From positions 19,383,024 through 19,447,023 of the forward strand of contig OY987231.1 in assembly GCA_963920705.1 (NCBI GenBank): a stretch of 64,000 nt of DNA, in the 5' to 3' direction. The notes below the pieces were generated by a model. That model searched no databases. It was not told the DNA's origin and saw nothing but the letters and a program-made list of their open reading frames with translations. Source of the stretch: Odiellus spinosus. Its lineage: Eukaryota > Arthropoda > Arachnida > Opiliones > Phalangiidae. Within the stretch, counting starts at the first letter, position 1, and each line of letters begins with the position of its first letter. The translations under genes and the position numbers were made by a program. Below, piece after piece: positions 1 to 11,764 of the stretch.

Positions 1-481
1 ACATAATCACACTGTTTAATACATATATTTTGTGTTAAAATTAAAAATACACGTAGGCCTATAAGTAGGCGCTAATGCGCTATTTTTTATCTTAATCGAG
101 TGCTATAAAAAACCACGGTCTTCGATTAATCGATGTCTTATACTTTAAGCCAATACTACCTTTCACCAAAACCAGAATAGAGTGGTTGTTTTTTCTCACT
201 TTTCCCTCAATAGCTAAGTTGCCAAGTAAGGCAATTCGAGATCGAATTGATTGTAGTGACCTTAATCATAATTGCAAAATTACACATTTGCATTCAAGTG
301 TCCATGGAGACACTTGTCCAAGAACCTCTTCGGGAAATTAACATTGAAATACCAACATTGAAAACCCTAAAATCACAAAACTCCCCATTGATATGCTACC
401 TCTCGATTTTCCCACAAAAGAGGCCTTTCGGTCGACAAGAAATACAGAAAACTAATGTATTTGGTTGTATCTAATCCTCAG
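1..481 (+). other. Intron upstream of the Kazal exon
   Basis: No coding exon seen. The reading frame at 247-474 lacks features and ends at the acceptor of the first visible FSTL5-like exon. Confidence 0.6.
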
Positions 482-703
482 ATCCCTGTGATAGTACTGT
501 GTGCGGTCGTGGTCGACAATGCGAAGTCAACCAACTGGGAGAACCAGTCTGCGTCTGTCAGAGATTTTGTAAGAAAAGGAAGAAGCCAGTTTGCGGCTCC
601 GATGGAAACTATTACATCAACCACTGCGAACTCCACAGAGCCGCCTGTTTGGCCGGTCGACCCATCACTATTGACCACAAAGGAGCCTGCCTCAAGAAAA
701 AAG
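482..703 (+). CDS. FSTL5-like exon: Kazal domain
   Basis: Acceptor ...ctaatcctcag before 482 and donor g|gtacaa after 703; phase 1 at both ends, 222 nt. It encodes DPCDSTVCGRGRQCEVN, then the Kazal core with regularly spaced cysteines, ending ACLKKK. It is the first exon in the window; no upstream exon was seen in 1-481. Confidence 0.9.
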
Positions 704-3700
704 GTACAATTTTTTTTCCAGCCGTACTTCTTAGCCAACTTTCCTCCCTTCTTCAACATAATCGATAGCCAATCCTTCGATCTTGACCACCCTACACTAT
801 CCTTTCATTTGACGGACTGCATGGTTCGTGGCGAAAATATCGCCTTTTCTCTCTCACGCCTTTGCCCAAAAGATTCTTGATCATTTCTTTTTTTTCCGCG
901 CCTCATTTGGTCCGAAAGCTTTAAAGGGAGCATGAAGTCGAGTGACGTGTTGTTTTTGATCGATTAAGGGTAAAAATATGGATAAAAAGTTATTAAAACT
1001 CGCTAAACTTTTGAGATTTAAGTCCGCTAAGCCTAAAAATGTTAGAAAATCTGCAGCTAATGTAAGAAGGTCTTTAAATATTTAAAACGTTCTAACGAAC
1101 CCTAAAACATGAGCGAATTTTTAAACTTAATTAGCTTTAGACTTTAATAATTTGTTTTATTATGATATGACAATGAAATTAGGCTTAGTGAGCTCGTATT
1201 GTAACTCTGTTAATTTAGATAGTTAATAAGTGATTAATTTAGTCTTCTCACATCATAATCAAAATAAAAATCATGCTCACTTTAAAGCCAAAGAAAACTA
1301 TTTCTTAGCGCGAAAACATTTAACTTCAATGCCTTTTTTTTTTCTTGTTCGCGTTATAAGTAGGGTCAACCAGTGATACCACAACCGAGAAATTAGAGAT
1401 CACGACGCAGATGAAAAAGACGGAAGTACCCCCGACATTATGGTCAAATATTCCGCAACCGGAAGTCAGCGTTTCAACTTCTCCAGATCCGACCATCGAC
1501 GTTCTTCAAAGAGAATGCAGTCAACAAGAATACGATTTTATGAAAGAAAACTTACTGTTGTATAACAACGCCAAATTAATGGATAGTAAGAAATCAGGTA
1601 TTGGTTATGATTGTCGTGAAATATTGTTTTTTGAAGTAGACACGAAACCTGACTCGATTCGGGCCTTGTCAAATTGATCTCGGGCGAAGGTCGCGAGTTT
1701 AATCACAAGAAAGTTAAAAAATACCTGTTATTACTCAAGTGTGACGTCAGTTTTACTTTAGGTAAAATTCCCTCCTCCTAGTAGTTGTTTTTGCATGTAC
1801 GTCGGCGCTTCGAAAGCGAGCATGCGCACATGGGAATACTGAAACCGTGAATTCCAAGGGTATATCTCTCGCACAAATTTGAGGTTTAGATGAGAAATAC
1901 ACCTCAAAAGGTTGACAAAAATTTATAACTTTTCGGTATCTCATTCGTGGTGCCTGAAAAGTCACCGCGTTTTGTTTTAGATTAGGGATTCCTTAGTAAT
2001 TCTTTAATAACATAACCCCTATAGACTATAATACCTTCAACTTCTCAGTAAGCGCAGATTTAGGATCCTTTTACATCTCAAAGAGGTAATCGTTACCCTA
2101 GTTTTTAAAGCGCTGTTTAAAAAAGGTATAATAGATCACAATTAACATTCCCAATTAATACGTAATATATTATACGTATTTATTTTTAGGTAACGAGTAC
2201 TTGGTCAGCATCATGTTCTCCCATTACGATCAAAATAACAACGGTCTACTGGAAGCCGAAGAATTATGGCAAGCGGCCGAGAAAGATCACCTCGGACAAC
2301 TTTCGTCCTCTTGCATCTTAGCCGACATGTTACTCTTCGACGATTCCGACCACGACGGAAGATTGAACATCAACGAGTTTTACGTTGCCTTTAGTAAGTT
2401 ATACAGTAAGTTGTCATCCTTCACGTGCTTCAATAGGTAGGCTTTTTTCTCTTTCAATTTTCCTAAAAGAAAAAAAGATCTAGACTTTGATTTAAGGGAG
2501 AATGAAGAAGAATAGGCCTATTAAGATTTTTCTTTAATTAATTTTGACCCAAAAAATAAGACACGTTTGCGTAAAACATTCAGAAAGTGTCTCTGAATTG
2601 AACAACAAAAAAACTAAAAGATTCTGATTTTGGTATTCAATCAAAAGACACCCTTGCACCTTTGGCTTTGTAAAATCCACGCGACACACTCTTTGAAACG
2701 CGTTAAATGTCTTTCTCGATTATTTTCAAGCGGACAATCGTGTGTACAAGAGCGCGATTAGTCGAAGATTCTCCTTTAAAATGATTGACAAAATCTGAAT
2801 ATTTTTTTGGTTTCCATACAAGAACTTTTCTCGAATGTTTTAATACGCGAACAATTCTTTTATTTTTAATAAAAGAATCTATAAATCACTTCGTTTTCTT
2901 CCTCATCCTCCCATTATTAAAGCAGCGTTTACACTAGAGACTTTAAAACTGTTTTAGAAAGGTCAAATGGAAAAGGTCGACTCTAGAAATCATTTGTCAA
3001 AAAGAGAAGTGTGATTAAAAAGTGAATTTGAACATTCGAAAGGCTTCAAAGTCTCTTGTGTGAACGTAGCTTTAGATAATTAAAACAAATTAATATGAAT
3101 GTCTATAATATTGTCCGTGTAAATATAACTATTGATTGTATCTAAAAAAAATTGATTTAATTAGCGGCTTAGTGCTAGTTATAGTCGCTTTGAATGTTGC
3201 ATAAATAAAATCCATTGGATTTGTCTTTTGAGATCGCTTGTTACGGCTATACTTAACACTATTTTGCAAAAGTTACGAGGTAAATAGATATCTTTTAACC
3301 TTTACATTGAAGGCGTGTCGGTAGTGTCGTTGGATAAAGCTTTAGAAGTTAATGACGTCACGGCGAGAGTCGGGGATAACGTCGAGATTAAGTGCGACGT
3401 CACCGGAACTCCGCCCCCACCGATCGTTTGGAGGAGAAATGATATGGATTTGTCGGCTCTCAACGAAGAAGATATCAAAGTAATAAAAGACTACAGGGAT
3501 AGAAAAAATAAATAACGTTATATTTAATAGAAAGAGTCTTTTTTTCTAAAAAAAACGTCTCCTTTTCATTCCCTTTACGTCAAAAGGTTTTTATAGATGG
3601 TTCTCTTTACTTGACCAACGTCCAGCTAGTTCACGGAGGAAATTACACCTGCCACGCGCAGAGAAATAACGACGTGATTCAAACGCATATTCTTCACGTT

Positions 3701-6700
3701 CATAGTAAAGTTTTCTTTTTCTTTTCCTACAGGCTAATATTTCTCGGTCGCCTGTCTTTTCTTCGACGTTCGACCATTAATAATATGGGTTTCCTCGGGT
3801 TTTTTTTTTCTTCCTCGTAGCCGTTCCGGAAGTCCACGTAATCCCCAAGCTACAATCGAGAGCTCCGGGAGAACTGGCGGAAATGGAATGTCACGTGGTA
3901 GGAATGCCTTTGCCTCAAGTCAGCTGGCTTAAAAATGACGAAGAGTTGAAAATTACGTCTGAAAAATATACCATCATTGGTCGGTACCATAAATGATTTC
4001 ATTATGGTTTTAATTTCTTTACATACTAATTTTCATTTTTTTCATTTTTATTTAGGGAATGGTACCGCTTTACTTGTTGGAAAAATCACGTACAGCGACA
4101 CTGGAGCTTATATGTGCGTGGCTAGTAGTTCAGCGGGTTCCAGACGCGATATCAGCTCGCTGGTAGTGCAAGACCAACCTACACCGAGTAATATATAAAT
4201 ACAGAAGTCGCTTTCCATAAAAGTAAACAATACCCCGTAGCTTCAAAGGTTCAAGTAAATGTACCGGCAGATTCTGATTCGAGACACTCTAGCGGCCGCA
4301 GTCGGTGTAAATAATGCAATCAGAAGTGCCCTCCTTGGAGAAATTAAAGATTTGGGTGGGAAAACAATATAGACAAGCGTGGCCCGCCTAAATTCCGTCC
4401 CTCTCTTCTGACTCAAAATATCGAGGAAGATTACAAATCACTCGAGCCAGACAGGGGTGATGAGTTGACTTAAAATGGGACCTTTGCTGATAGTTTTAAG
4501 CTACAGGGCGTTCTTTACTTTTATAGAATTAAAAGTGGTAGACTTTTGATAAATATAAATAAAATTTTGAAATTAATTTATGCTGGGAAATTTATTTGTC
4601 TCACAGTCGCGCCATCTCAAGAACACCGGTTCTTCGCTTTCCACGACTGGGGTATCGCCGTATATGATCCGGATAACTGCCGACTCTACCATCAAGTTCA
4701 AAGTACCGACATCATTCCAGGAACGCAAGAATACGTGTGCGGTGATCGTGGTATCAACTGCTCTTGGGGTAAAGCCATCAACGTCGCCGATCGATACATC
4801 TACGTATCGCAACCTACGAAAGACAGAGTGTTAATCGTGTCGAGGGTGCAAATGGTCGTGGTCGACGTAAGTACCTCATTAACGAACTGGTCAAACGCTC
4901 CATCTTCTAATGATTTTACCACGTACAAAAAGGTGGTAGTTACCGATAAGTATCCCGTGGAATTACATTACGTCCCTCACTTCGACCAAGTATGGGTTCT
5001 GTGTTGGAGAGGTCCAGAAAATAGAGGCACTAAAACTATTCAAATCATCAGAGACGCCAGCCAAAAGAAGAAACACCACACCGTTCACCCAGAGCCTGTA
5101 GATGGACATTTTGATTTGGTTAGTTAATGTTTGTATTGTAAAAAAATATTAAAATACGAAAGGGGACCGTTTAAATTAACTAGAATTTATCCAATAGGTT
5201 AGCGGTATTTTCATCCCGCCACATCAAGATCTGTCACATCCGTGGAAATACGGATACGTTGTTCATACCAATCAACGGGGAATGTACAAGCTCGATCTGA
5301 AAGGAATGAAATACCTTAAAACAGTTGATTTAACTCCGTACAACTGTGTTCCTCAGAGCGCGGATTTCGCCTCTCTGGGTAAACAATTTAACTTAAATTA
5401 TATAAAATTGTGAAGTCTACTTTTAAAGGGGACTAAAACCCCCGATGAAGCTCCCTACATTTTTTTCGAAAAAGTTCACGTGTTATTTTCATTGACGTCG
5501 CGTTCCCTAGCTAGGTTGCAAGCAAATGTAAGGCGAGTTTGAAGACAAACTCGTCGTAAATGACGTGATTTAAAAAAAAAAAATGTAGGGGCTTTAATAG
5601 AAAAGATCTTGTCACGTGTCCGATTTCTCAAACTCTCTAATAATGCAATTCTGATAGTAAATATACTAGCTAAATCATGAATATGATAGGTATTAGTTAA
5701 TTACAATAGTAATGCTCAAGGAAGCTGAAAGCTTTTATCAAGGAATCCTATTAGGGTTACTTCACTCTACGCGCTTTAAAGAGATAGGCTTCAAAATAAA
5801 TCCCACCCACAACGGGTTCCTTGATCCTTGATTAAGCTCTATGGAGAGATTAAGATTCAAAATTAGATTATCTGTCAGATCCTTGGCATTGTACTTTAAA
5901 CGCTAATGTCAATGTAGATGTTTTGGTTTGAATGATACGTCAGGAAAAGTTTGAATCTTACAATATTTTTTGAGCCTTTTTATTTCGCTTCTAGGAGGCT
6001 ATGTTGTTCTGGAATGCGTAGAACCGGTTACGAGTCGTCCAATGGGTCAAATCCTCTTGGATTACTTGACGGATACAGTTCTGGCGCACAAGACCAATTT
6101 ATTCGGTGGTCCGATGGTGTCACCCGATTCCAGATACGTCGTTACTTTAGAAAAGAGTAACACTAGCGTGGTAATAGTGGTTCAACAAATCAGCGAAGAA
6201 GGTAATAAAAAAACACACTAATCTCAATTAAACCTTATCATAATAGTCCCCAATTTAATTTCGGCGAAAAACAATGAAATTCAGTCAATTTAATTTTGAT
6301 TCGAAAAACCAAATTCTTTGATAATGTTCATCCTGAAACCAACGAGGCGTGATGGGAAACCACCTATTGTTAAATACGCGTATATTATTGTCCCATAATT
6401 TACCCTAAATTTACCCTAAATAATCCAGATGAATGTACAGACGTACATCACTGATTTTCACCGTAATTAGAAGAGTTATTATCCCACAAAAGTCGAAACA
6501 TTTTCTCTCATAACGGTTATTTCTTCGTTCGTATACAGTAGTCGTACGGTAGTTAACCCTAATACCAAATGGGGTATGGAGCTTATTGCTGTTCACCCAA
6601 GCCACGCAGAACGGTACTTTTTTATATATATATAAAAAATCGTAAAAATAAAAAAAACTGCCTCAGGGAAAAAGTATTTTTCGCTATTAAAAAAAATATA

Positions 6701-9362
6701 TCTAGAAATCGTTCTTAGTAACAGTCCAACGCGTATGTCGTTGTGAGACATTGAACTTGTCACCGCGCGTACTGTTCCTTCGTCAAACGCCAATATCTTT
6801 AAACAGTAAGATTAACAAGAGGCTCTTTGACGCTTTTTCAAGTGCGATGGATTTTTTAAAATCGAATCTCTTTACCTTATTATTTTCCTCATAGTTTAAC
6901 TATTATAAGTTTAACAAGGACATTTTGAGATAAATTCCCCTAAAACATTAAGGATGTATATAATAAAAACCTCGTTATACCAGAAGCCGATGAAACCCTC
7001 CTTTGAAGTCTACTACTCCAATGTTCCATATAGCGCTCCTCTCTGTATGGGTAAAATTCCCAATTTTACGAGTTAGAAGGGGTCCTACTTCATTCCCCCT
7101 GTCTACTGAAAATTGGAAATTCTCTCTCTCTCCACAAACGACGGCGTTTTTTGGACGAACTCCGAGGCTGCTAGAGATATTCGCTCGACGAGCTCCCGCT
7201 CCGAAAACATCTACCGTTAGGAGGCGTACGGATCGCGCCTTTTGAGAATAACCCATACAGAGAGGGGTAGACAAGACCCGGGAGTAATAGACTTCAAAGG
7301 AGGGTTTCATCGGCTTCTGGTTATACCCAGAGACTTTAGAGAACAATGAAGTTATAGAAGTCTCAGGATCTAAAACAAGATGGGTTGTAAGGCGACGGTA
7401 GTTAGGCAAAGTGATTTTGGCGTGAAAATCGAGGCCGATCTAGTTCAAACGCTGGGATAAATAAAATTTAGGATGGGCTAAATCTAGTAGGGATGGACAG
7501 ATAAACACAAACACGAAAAGCAAACATCGAAGAGCCATTGAGTTAGAAAATCTAGAACTTAGCGGTGGATAAAATGAAGTAGAGGTAGACAAAATCAAGT
7601 AGGGATGGACAAAATCAAGTAGATGTGGGTACAAGAAAACTGGAGTGGTGAGGCCAAAGAGTTAGCATGCTGTGTCTTTCCAACGAAAGCGTTTTTAAAG
7701 ACAAACGACAACTGTTAACGAACGAAAGCGTATTTTATCGCGTAAGCTCCTGCATTTGACATTGACGGACGTAAGCATGATCGTTATAGTGACGAAAAAC
7801 AAGTTTTTTGGGTAACTAAAAAGAGATGCTTAGAGTATTAAAATCTCATTTTTGAGAAGGAACATTGGGCTTAGAAATCATCGAATTAGTCGCGGCATTT
7901 CACAATATAAATAAGGGAATATTTTTATTTAAAAAATTACCCCACTTCTTGTTTTATTTTAGAAGAAAATAAGCGAGTTAAGATTCAGTGACGCGTTTAG
8001 AAGTATTACTTTCTAAACTTTTTTTTATTATTAAGTTTTCCTTCGGCTCATATGGTTTGAAACGCCCGTCGTAATTTTATACGTATATGTAAATTACACC
8101 TATCTTAAAATGACATTGAATCGTAGCCAAGGATATCCTTTGGCCTATTGTTTCTTCTCGAAAGCTTTCGAGTTTTAAAAAGTTATATAGTGGCTCTTTT
8201 CATGATACACTTCAATGCCGCGACCATGAAAGCTTAACTCCGGTTGTTGGTGAATTGATATGGTTCATATATGTACTTGATACGGATACGCTATTGAAGA
8301 AAAAGGGTTGGTTTAACCCTAGTCATCCATGCCCAATGGTTTTATACATTTTTAATGAAACACGAGGCGTAATTGCGTCAATAATACCAAAGGGTTAATT
8401 TATGAATTTATGTGGAAAGTCTAATAAGAATTTTTGGCTCATTCCGTCTTGCTATAAGTGAAGTCACCTGCTCCTATAAGTAATTAAGATCTTGATTAGA
8501 CTTTTCAAATAGAAAAGTTGAGTACGGGAATCATTGTACTAGGAACCATCCAATTGCTCTCACTTCAAAAAGAAATGATCCCAATTTGGATCATTCCATT
8601 ATGAGGTTGATTGGTTGTTTCCTAGAGAAATAAAACCACGTTCTATCGAATAGGTTAAGTTAGGTACCTTCACTTATATATAGAAATGATCCCAATTTGG
8701 GTCATTCATATTTATGAGCCCTTAGAAATTTATTATTTTAATTATTCGGTCGAATAGGAATGTCGGTCGTAGTAGATTCGGCTGATTCTGAATCGAACCA
8801 ATGGGCAATAGCTTTATAAGAACCGACCATGACCAATGAAGGCCAACTTATAGTCTAAATTCTTCCAAATAATCTGAATTTATATCTAATAACACTGACA
8901 TTTGACGCGTAACGTTTGACCTTTGATCTTAACTGCCAACTTACTCGTAGAATAAATCCAGCAATAACACACGACGTCTTCTAATTGTTATTCATAGGTT
9001 TAAGGTTTTTGTTCGACGTGAAAACGACCCTTCAGATCAGCGACGTGACGTTCTTCCCGTCGCGAACGACTCACAGTTACGACCTGTACGCCAGCTCGGC
9101 CAACAAAGAGGATATTCTCTTCGTGAACCTGGCTGACGGCAAGGTCGAAATGATTACAGGCATTGGGAGGGCGATGGAACCTCGAGTCGCCGAATGGAGT
9201 AACACCAATAGACCCATTTCCAGCGCCGGGGTCTTCGGAACCTACATGGTCACCACGGCCAACGAGGCCATTTTCGTCGTCAACGGCAAAACACGAACTG
9301 TTAACTGCGAAATTGGCAGTATCGTCCATCCCAGAATGGTAGTGTGGGTCAAGTCACCTTGA
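482..9362 (+). CDS. FSTL5-like: Follistatin-like protein, FSTL4/FSTL5 type (5' end outside window)
   Basis: Secreted, calcium-binding, follistatin-related glycoprotein family; its molecular function is poorly known. Twelve coding exons join with consistent phases into 811 codons plus stop. In order they encode a Kazal/follistatin domain (VCGSDGNYYINHCELHRAAC), a linker, two EF-hands with full calcium loops (DQNNNGLLEAEE and DSDHDGRLNINE), two Ig domains (Cys pairs in VEIKCDV/NYTCHA and AEMECHV/AYMCVAS) and the long FSTL5-type C-terminal domain (RYIYVSQP, FDQVWVLCWRG, and the end VVWVKSP). This order and many motifs match what I recall of vertebrate FSTL5, which is near 847 residues, so only the signal peptide and a short N-terminal part should be missing to the left. 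Most introns are phase 1, as usual for extracellular modules. FSTL4 and FSTL5 cannot be told apart here; an invertebrate single-copy ancestor is likely. Confidence 0.93.
921..1285. mobile_element. TTAA-bordered TIR element in an FSTL5-like intron
   Basis: Starts TTAAAGGGAGCATGAAG and ends TCATGCTCACTTTAA, inverted with one mismatch over the first 15 bases. About 365 bp of AT-rich interior without coding potential, lying inside the intron 704-1363. Confidence 0.7.
1364..1597 (+). CDS. FSTL5-like exon: linker before the EF-hands
   Basis: Acceptor ...ataagtag|gg; phase 1 start. It contains QQEYDFMKENLLLYNNAKLMDS, a helical segment that precedes the EF-hand pair in this family. Two in-phase donors exist: ata|gtaaga after 1585 and cag|gtattg after 1597. 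They differ by four codons, so the exact end is uncertain. Confidence 0.85.
2190..2393 (+). CDS. FSTL5-like exon: EF-hand pair
   Basis: Acceptor ttatttttag|gt and donor ttta|gtaagt. It encodes NEYLVSIMFSHYDQNNNG, then a second loop DSDHDGRLNINEF, ending YVAFS. Both 12-residue loops have acidic or Asn ligands at positions 1, 3 and 5, Gly at 6 and Glu at 12, so both should bind calcium. An alternative in-phase donor at 2406 would add four codons (KLYS). Confidence 0.9.
2920..3072. mobile_element. Short TIR element in an FSTL5-like intron
   Basis: Left end AAGCAGCGTTTACAC...AGAGACTTT, and right end, inverted, AAGCTACGTTCACAC...AGAGACTTT. About 153 bp with possible TA duplication. A related element is at 51512-51662. 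Confidence 0.65.
3313..3479 (+). CDS. FSTL5-like exon: first half of Ig domain 1
   Basis: Acceptor cattgaag|gc and donor atcaaa|gtaata, phase 1 to phase 0. It encodes SLDKALEVNDVTARVGDNVE and continues through the first Ig cysteine (IKCDVTG) and the Trp (IVWRRND). Reading past the donor soon meets a stop, which supports the splice. Confidence 0.9.
3587..3704 (+). CDS. FSTL5-like exon: second half of Ig domain 1
   Basis: Acceptor tcaaaag|gtt (phase 0) gives VFIDGSLYLTNVQLVHGGNY, then TCHAQRNNDVIQTHILHVH. This restores the family motif IKVF.DGSLYLT across the junction. Donor cata|gtaaag, phase 1. Confidence 0.9.
3821..3979 (+). CDS. FSTL5-like exon: first half of Ig domain 2
   Basis: Acceptor ttcctcgtag|cc; the codon completed across the junction gives VHTVPEVHVIP. 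It encodes the second Ig domain's first cysteine (MECHVVGMPLPQ) and Trp (VSWLKNDEE). Donor cattg|gtcggt, phase 1. Confidence 0.9.
4056..4187 (+). CDS. FSTL5-like exon: second half of Ig domain 2
   Basis: Acceptor tttatttag|gg gives GNGTALLVGKITYSDTGAYM, then CVASSSAGSRRDISSLVVQD. This is the conserved end of the second Ig domain. Donor ccga|gtaata, phase 1. Confidence 0.9.
4607..4866 (+). CDS. FSTL5-like exon: start of the C-terminal domain
   Basis: Acceptor tttgtctcacag|tc. It encodes RFFAFHDWGIAVYDPDNC through WGKAINVADRYIYVSQPTKD to VQMVVVD, matching the family pattern of a DDGI.V-type strand and a VRNRYIYVAQP-type strand. Donor gtcgac|gtaagt, a strong consensus, phase 0. Without splicing the frame stays open into the next exon (see findings). 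Confidence 0.85.
4933..5118 (+). CDS. FSTL5-like exon: C-terminal domain, FDQVWVLCWRG part
   Basis: Begins after a putative 66-nt intron ending tacaaaaag. It encodes VVVTDKYPVELHYVPHFDQV, then WVLCWRGPENRGTKTIQIIR. With the 66 nt removed, the spacing to the preceding strand equals that of human FSTL5 as I recall it. Donor gatttg|gttagt, phase 0. Confidence 0.85.
5198..5378 (+). CDS. FSTL5-like exon: C-terminal domain, FIPP part
   Basis: Acceptor tccaatag|gtt, phase 0. It encodes VSGIFIPPHQDLSHPWKYGY and continues to YNCVPQSADFASL, matching the family's FIPP and GCVPQ motifs. Donor ctctgg|gtaaac, phase 1. Confidence 0.9.
5995..6201 (+). CDS. FSTL5-like exon: C-terminal domain, GGY...SPDSRYVV part
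   Basis: Acceptor cgcttctag|ga. It encodes GGYVVLECVEPVTSRPMGQI, then LLDYLTDTVL and GPMVSPDSRYVVTLEK, matching family motifs (LGGYFFIQC, VDSVTDSVLG, SPDGRFIVS). Donor gaag|gtaata, phase 1. Confidence 0.9.
6981..7319 (-). mobile_element. Family A element, copy 1 (inside an FSTL5-like intron)
   Basis: Ends CAGAAGCCGATGAAACCC and its inverse; 7-bp duplication GTTATAC on both sides. About 339 bp. Orientation is defined relative to copies such as 31329-31664, in which CCCGGGTCTTGTCTACCCC follows the left terminal repeat. Confidence 0.93.
8561..8711. repeat. Twice-repeated dyad in an FSTL5-like intron
   Basis: AGAAATGATCCCAATTTGG occurs at about 8570 and 8681, each followed by (A/G)TCATT, itself an imperfect palindrome (AATGA..CCAATTTGG..TCATT). 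Confidence 0.5.
8998..9362 (+). CDS. FSTL5-like last coding exon
   Basis: Acceptor gttattcatag|gt after a 2.8-kb intron that carries a family A element. It encodes LFDVKTTLQISDVTFFP, then LYASSANKEDILFVNLADGK, FVVNGKTRTVNCEI and the end VVWVKSP, stop at 9360-9362. The last strands match the family's ESLFLINGRQNTLRCE...VVWVGEV. It is GC-richer than the surrounding intron. Confidence 0.92.
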
Positions 9363-9443
9363 AAAAAGAAAACAAAAAGGGGGGGGAAGGGCCAACACGC
9401 GCGATACCAAACAAATGGCCTCGATTAAATCAACCAAAATTAA

Positions 9444-9453
9444 AATAAATAAA
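9444..9453 (+). promoter_or_regulatory. Candidate poly(A) signals of the FSTL5-like gene
   Basis: Two overlapping AATAAA hexamers lie about 85 nt after the stop; a third is at 9537-9542. AT-rich DNA produces such hexamers by chance, so which one is used cannot be told. Confidence 0.4.
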
Positions 9454-10718
9454 AAGAGCTGTATCGGATTTAAAAAAAAAAAAAAAAAAAATGGACAGGT
9501 TTTTTTTTCACTCATCGTGTTCATATTATTTTGAAAAATAAAATAAAAGGCTACGCTAATACGGCGCGAAGAGGGCATGTCATTAAAAAATACAAAACCA
9601 ATTGGTATTGTATTTTTTTCATTTTCTAGTCCTATTAAGAAATGTTTATTGTATTTTTAGTTAAGTAATTTAAATGATGTTAAGTAAAAAAAACTATCTC
9701 GATAAAACAAACCTCCCGAATTTCCAAATAAAACTTTCACATCTTTATAATATAGTACCAATAACAGTAACGTCTAAATTTTGGTATACTTATAAAATAA
9801 AATTTATAGTAACAAAAAAAAGAGTCACAATAAAAATAGCTTTAGCAAACGATTTATTTTTATTACCTGATGAAATAACCAAAAAAAAAAAAAGAAAAAC
9901 AAAATTAATAAGACGTTTCTGTAATTGCCACTGTAAAAAAAATTCAAATACAAAAAAAAAAAAAAAGATAATTTGTGCCAATTTAAGTTTTTGTTCATTA
10001 TTTTCAGCCGGGTTAACAGCGGCAGTAGGCAGCCACGCGTAGTTATTTACGTAGCCACGAAATTAGTTTGTGAAAATAATATACATAATAATTCCGTAAG
10101 TAATGTAATTAATCGTATTAACAAGAAAATACAAACCTTTATAGATCTCATCTCTCGTGAATATACTTAGAGACTCATTACTTCATTATTAGTTTTTGGG
10201 AACGAAACAAAAAAAAAAAAAAAATGAAAAAAAAAAATTAATAAAATTAAACTATTTGGGCTACTATTAAAACAAGAGACCAAAAACTGCCTTACTGTCT
10301 TCTGCTGCTAATTACGAGGCAAAATAAAAAAACCTATCTTAAAACAAACCCTTATTTCTTTCTCATAAGAGGCAAAAAAAAATAAAAAATAGAATTAGTC
10401 CAAATATTAGAAGAACTCTTGTACTTTAGGCAATTTTTACATTCAAAAATGATTTTTTCAAAACCACAAATTATGTATTTCATCCAAGAATACTCAAATC
10501 TGAATAGTAAAAAACATAGAAACTGTCTTAAAATTTGAAAATTCATGAGTGAAATAATAATTCATAATTGTATGAATATTATATATATATATTGTAAAGA
10601 ACGTGTTGATTTCAAAGGGTAAATTTTTTATATTTAAATTTTGGTTTTTCAAATAAAAAAATTAAAATCAGTGAGATAAATGATAGTTAATAAAAAAAAA
10701 AAAAGAAATTAATGCTAC

Positions 10719-11136
10719 CAGAGGTATATAATAACCCCCTTCGGGGGGAAGTATGAAAGCCCCTATACTACCAATGCTAAAAATCACGAACAACAAGAGC
10801 CCGCTGCTGACTATCTAGGCCACTAGCTCGCGCTGGACTTCTCAATGTCGCTACTCTAGTAAATGGTCTTTGTATAAACAAGACGGCTCGATTTGTGTTT
10901 AGAACTTCCTGTCTCAGGATTCAGGCTGTCTGTTAAAACGGAGTCGAAGGTTGACTTCAGCTCGCGAGTTCCGGAAGTGTGCGTAGGGAAAATTTAGTGA
11001 GGTTCAAAATGGTGTAAATATTTTTTGGGAGTAAAGCGGTGTGTCGATCCGCCGCGATTTACGCCGGGCACTCGTTGTTCGTCGATTTTGCCTACCTTTC
11101 ATACTTCCCCCCGAAGGGGGTTATTATATACCTCTG
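10719..11136 (+). mobile_element. Family B non-autonomous DNA element, copy 1
   Basis: 418 bp. Terminal inverted repeats begin CAGAGGTATATAATAACC and contain CCCCCTTCGGGGGG, itself a hairpin. Flanked by the 7-bp duplication ATGCTAC (10712-10718 and 11137-11143). No reading frame of note. A second copy of equal length, in opposite orientation, is at 25998-26415. Confidence 0.9.
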
Positions 11137-11764
11137 ATGCTACCAAAAATTGTTTGATTAATAAATCACCCTTTGAAATTTCAACTACATTCTAATTAAT
11201 AAAAAACAAAAGAAAAGCAGTCCAAAACTATTTAAAAAAAAAATTTCCGATTGAAACTATATGCAACCCTGCTTATATAAATAGTTCAGTAATGTTTGTG
11301 AGAGGACATAACTTCTTGTACCCAATTAGGTTTTCTTTGTAAAGTAATTTAACCAAAACAAAAAGAAGAAAAAGAACTTATAGCCATTGACAAAAAAAAA
11401 AAAAGTTAAATTAACCAAAAATAGCTTAAATACTTCTGAAATCTCATAGATGCAGTGTGAAAGAAAATTTTTAAAAGTGCCAGGATTCAAAATGATTTTG
11501 AGTTCATTCGGTAAATGTCGTCATATAAGCTCTCTACATATAATCTCTGTACAGGTTGTAATAATATAAAAAAAAAAAAGAATGAAAAAATTTAAATGTT
11601 AACTACATTTTTTTTCGACCAAAAATGTTCATAATCACTTATATAAAAAAAAAAAGATCCGCTTATTCATTATGTGCAGTATTTTAATTTTATGTTTTAT
11701 TCCGTTGTTTTTTCAATAAAAAATATTAAAAAAATTCTTTCCAAAATCCGCATCTTTAACGAAT

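Noticed and set aside
478-759. Minus-strand 93-residue frame opposite the Kazal exon
   Set aside because: Antisense shadow of a clear Kazal domain.
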